A DNA stretch of 64,000 nt from Bacteroidales bacterium (GTDB lineage Bacteria; Bacteroidota; Bacteroidia; Bacteroidales; WCHB1-69): contig JAEEKX010000039.1 in assembly GCA_016288655.1 (NCBI GenBank), forward strand, positions 1 through 64,000, in the 5' to 3' direction. How positions within the stretch are numbered: position 1 is the first letter of the stretch; each line of letters begins with the position of its first letter. Below are positions 34,001-37,000 of this stretch, in pieces. A program made the translations under genes and the position numbers. Under the pieces are notes generated by a model. That model saw only the letters and a program-made list of their open reading frames with translations, ran no database searches and was not told the DNA's origin.

Positions 34001-37000
34001 CAAGAGGAACTGGCCTGTCTAACCGTAGCAGAATAAACATAGACGGAAGAATCAGCGTTGGTGAGCGGAGCAGCATCCATGAAGGTGCTGTCGGTCACGC
34101 CCTCTATCAACTGACCGTTTCTGTACCAAGTGTAGATATAGGGCTCACCAGCGATACCCGGCTGAGCGGGATCGATGGTAGCAGTGATCTGAATTTGATA
34201 AGCATCGCAGACTGCGGTATCGCTCAACGTGATGTTAGCGATGGCAGGAGCTTGTTCTGTATGGATGGTCTGACTACCCGAAGCATGGCAATCCGAAGTG
34301 GTCTGGATCACCTCAACGTAATAGGTCTCAGTAGCAGAGACATTGGTTGTCAAGGTAGCGCTGGTGGCACCGGCGATAGCGTTGGCCGGGGCAACCGAAC
34401 CCGTGTACCACTGATAGATGAGAGCATCATCGTTATAGTCGCCGAGGTTGGCGGTCAAGGTGACGGTACCATTTTCACAGATGGTGGTATCGTCTGCGGT
34501 GACAACAACCTGGATGCTGTCGTTCACATAGACATAGTAAATATCAGAGATGCTTCTGCATCCACTGTTATCATATGCCATGACGGTGAACTGATAAGGA
34601 TCGGTGCTGTTGGCGGCAAGGTAGGTCAGATGATTAGTAGTGGCGGAAGCATCCGTCAAGTTGGTGTTGGCCAACATCCATTGGTAATGAACGTTGGTGG
34701 TCGTCGTATCGTAACCATTGATATTGGCTGTCAAATCAATATTGTTACCATCGCAGATGATCGGGTCACCGCTAATAACGATCGTCGGATTCGGATAGGC
34801 GTAGACGATGGTGTCTTTCGTAGCCATGCAACCAGGAATGTTGGAGGAGAAGACCACACTATAGACATAAGCCGTGGAGTCACCGTCGATAGCGATCGGG
34901 GAATCCATCAGTAACTGTTGGGTAGCACCTTCGATGAGAACGCCGTTCTTGTACCAAGCAAAGGTACCTTCCTGGGTGGCGGAGGCCACCAAGGTAACTT
35001 CACCGCCGGAGCAGACCATGGTCATGTTGACATCAAGGGTCAGATCGGGAGCGGCGAGGACCTTCACGGAGTCTTTACCGGAAGCAGCACACTCGGAAGT
35101 GGTCTGCAGAAGGTCAACTCTGTAGTGGTTCACACCAACATTTTGAGGAACGACGGTAATGACGCGCTCGGTAGCGCCCGGGATTTCAACATCTTCGGCA
35201 AACCATCTGTAGATGAGGTTTTCGGAGTTATAGTCGCCCAGGTGAGCGGTAAGGGTGATTTCTGCGTTCTCGCAGATGGAGTCATAGTCGGAAGTGACAA
35301 CCACGTTCAGGGTGTCGTTCACATAGACATAGTAAGGATCGCTTTCAACAGCGCAACCAGCATTCTCGTTGGTAACGACGACCGTGTAGATGTAAGGTTC
35401 GTTGGAAGCGGGACGGTTGGTTTCAGACAAAGTATCGTTGGTCGCACCAGTGATGTCGGCATTAGCCAGTCTCCACTGGAAGTGGAGTTCGCCCATCGTC
35501 TCATCATAGTCGTTAACATGAGCGACGAGACCGATGCTGTCGTTGTGGCAGATCATAGCGTCACCGCTAATGGCAACGGTCGGATGAGCCTTAACGCTTA
35601 CGGTGTCATAAACGATGACTGAACCGCAAGCGGAACTGGGCTGGCTGATGGCAACACCATAAACGTAGGTGGTACCATAAATGCTCTGTGCTTCCGGTGT
35701 ATCGTAGATCACGCTGTCGGTTTCGTTCTCCATCACAGCACCGTTCTTATACCAAGTGTAGGTGATCGGCTCAGCAGCGATGAAGGACGTCGGAGTGGCA
35801 GCCACCATGATTTGTTGACCTGCGCAGACCGTGTCATTGTTGGCGTCGATGTTGACGGTCAACTGCTCCTTGGGGGTGACCTTGATGGTATCGGTAGCAG
35901 TGCAGCCAGAGAGGTTCTGGAGCGCATTCACGACGACCACATATTCCGAAGCATCCTGGAAGAGGTAAGTCATAGTGTTGGAGGCAGCACCATCGACAAC
36001 GACATTGTTGACTTTCCATTCATAGGAGAGACCCGCAATGTTATTGTTGGTGACGTTGGCCGTAAAGGTCACATCGCCACCAGCGCAGATGGTCGTGTCA
36101 TTAGCAGTCATCTGAATCAGAGGTGCACTGTAAACAGTGACAGGATAGTCGGCGCTGAGCGTCGTGCAGCCATTGCCGCGGGAGATCTCCACGCTATAGA
36201 TGTAGGTGGAAGAAGTTTCACCCGTACGGACTGCATCGTGGTTGGCAACATAGACGCTGTTATCTGTGCCATTGGTGATTGTGCCTAAGGTAGAGGCGTC
36301 AATACCATCGCGATACCAGGTCGCCGTAACGTTGGTGCTCGGGATAGCCATACCGTTGACGGTAGCTGTCAAATTGACATTGAACTCGCCATCGCAGACA
36401 GTCTGGTCACCGCTGATCACGACATTGAGGTTCGGGAAGACATAAACGGTGTCATATTGGAAGGCCTCGCAACCGGTGCTGTCTTGGACGAACTGGACTG
36501 CATAAGTGTACATGGTTCTGTCACCATCGATGGCAACAGGACTGTCAGTGAAATAGTTGTTGGTGTTGGTAGCGACAAGGTTGTTGTTCTTGTACCAGTT
36601 GTAAGTGCCGGCGGGAGCCACGTCGCTGGGCTGCAGTTCGAGGGTGAACTGACCGCCTTCGCAGATGGAGTCTGTACCGGCAGGAGTGACGGCGAGAGTC
36701 ATAGTGGGAGCCGTAACGACTTCAATGGCAGTGTCTCCTTGAGCGGTGCAGAAGGTGCTATTCTGAAGAACTCTCACACGATAGATCGTATTTGCAGTCG
36801 GATACTGAACCAGCGTAGAAGTGTATTCATTCGGGATTTCAGTTTCGGTGGTACCATTAACCGTGTACCATCTGAAAGTCACTTGATCGAAGTTGTCCTG
36901 AACAGCAGCGTTCAAAACCACTTCCTTACCGGCGCAAACTTTATTGGAGCTGGCGTTGACACCCACAACAATGGTGTCATTGACATAGACCGGGTAAGGA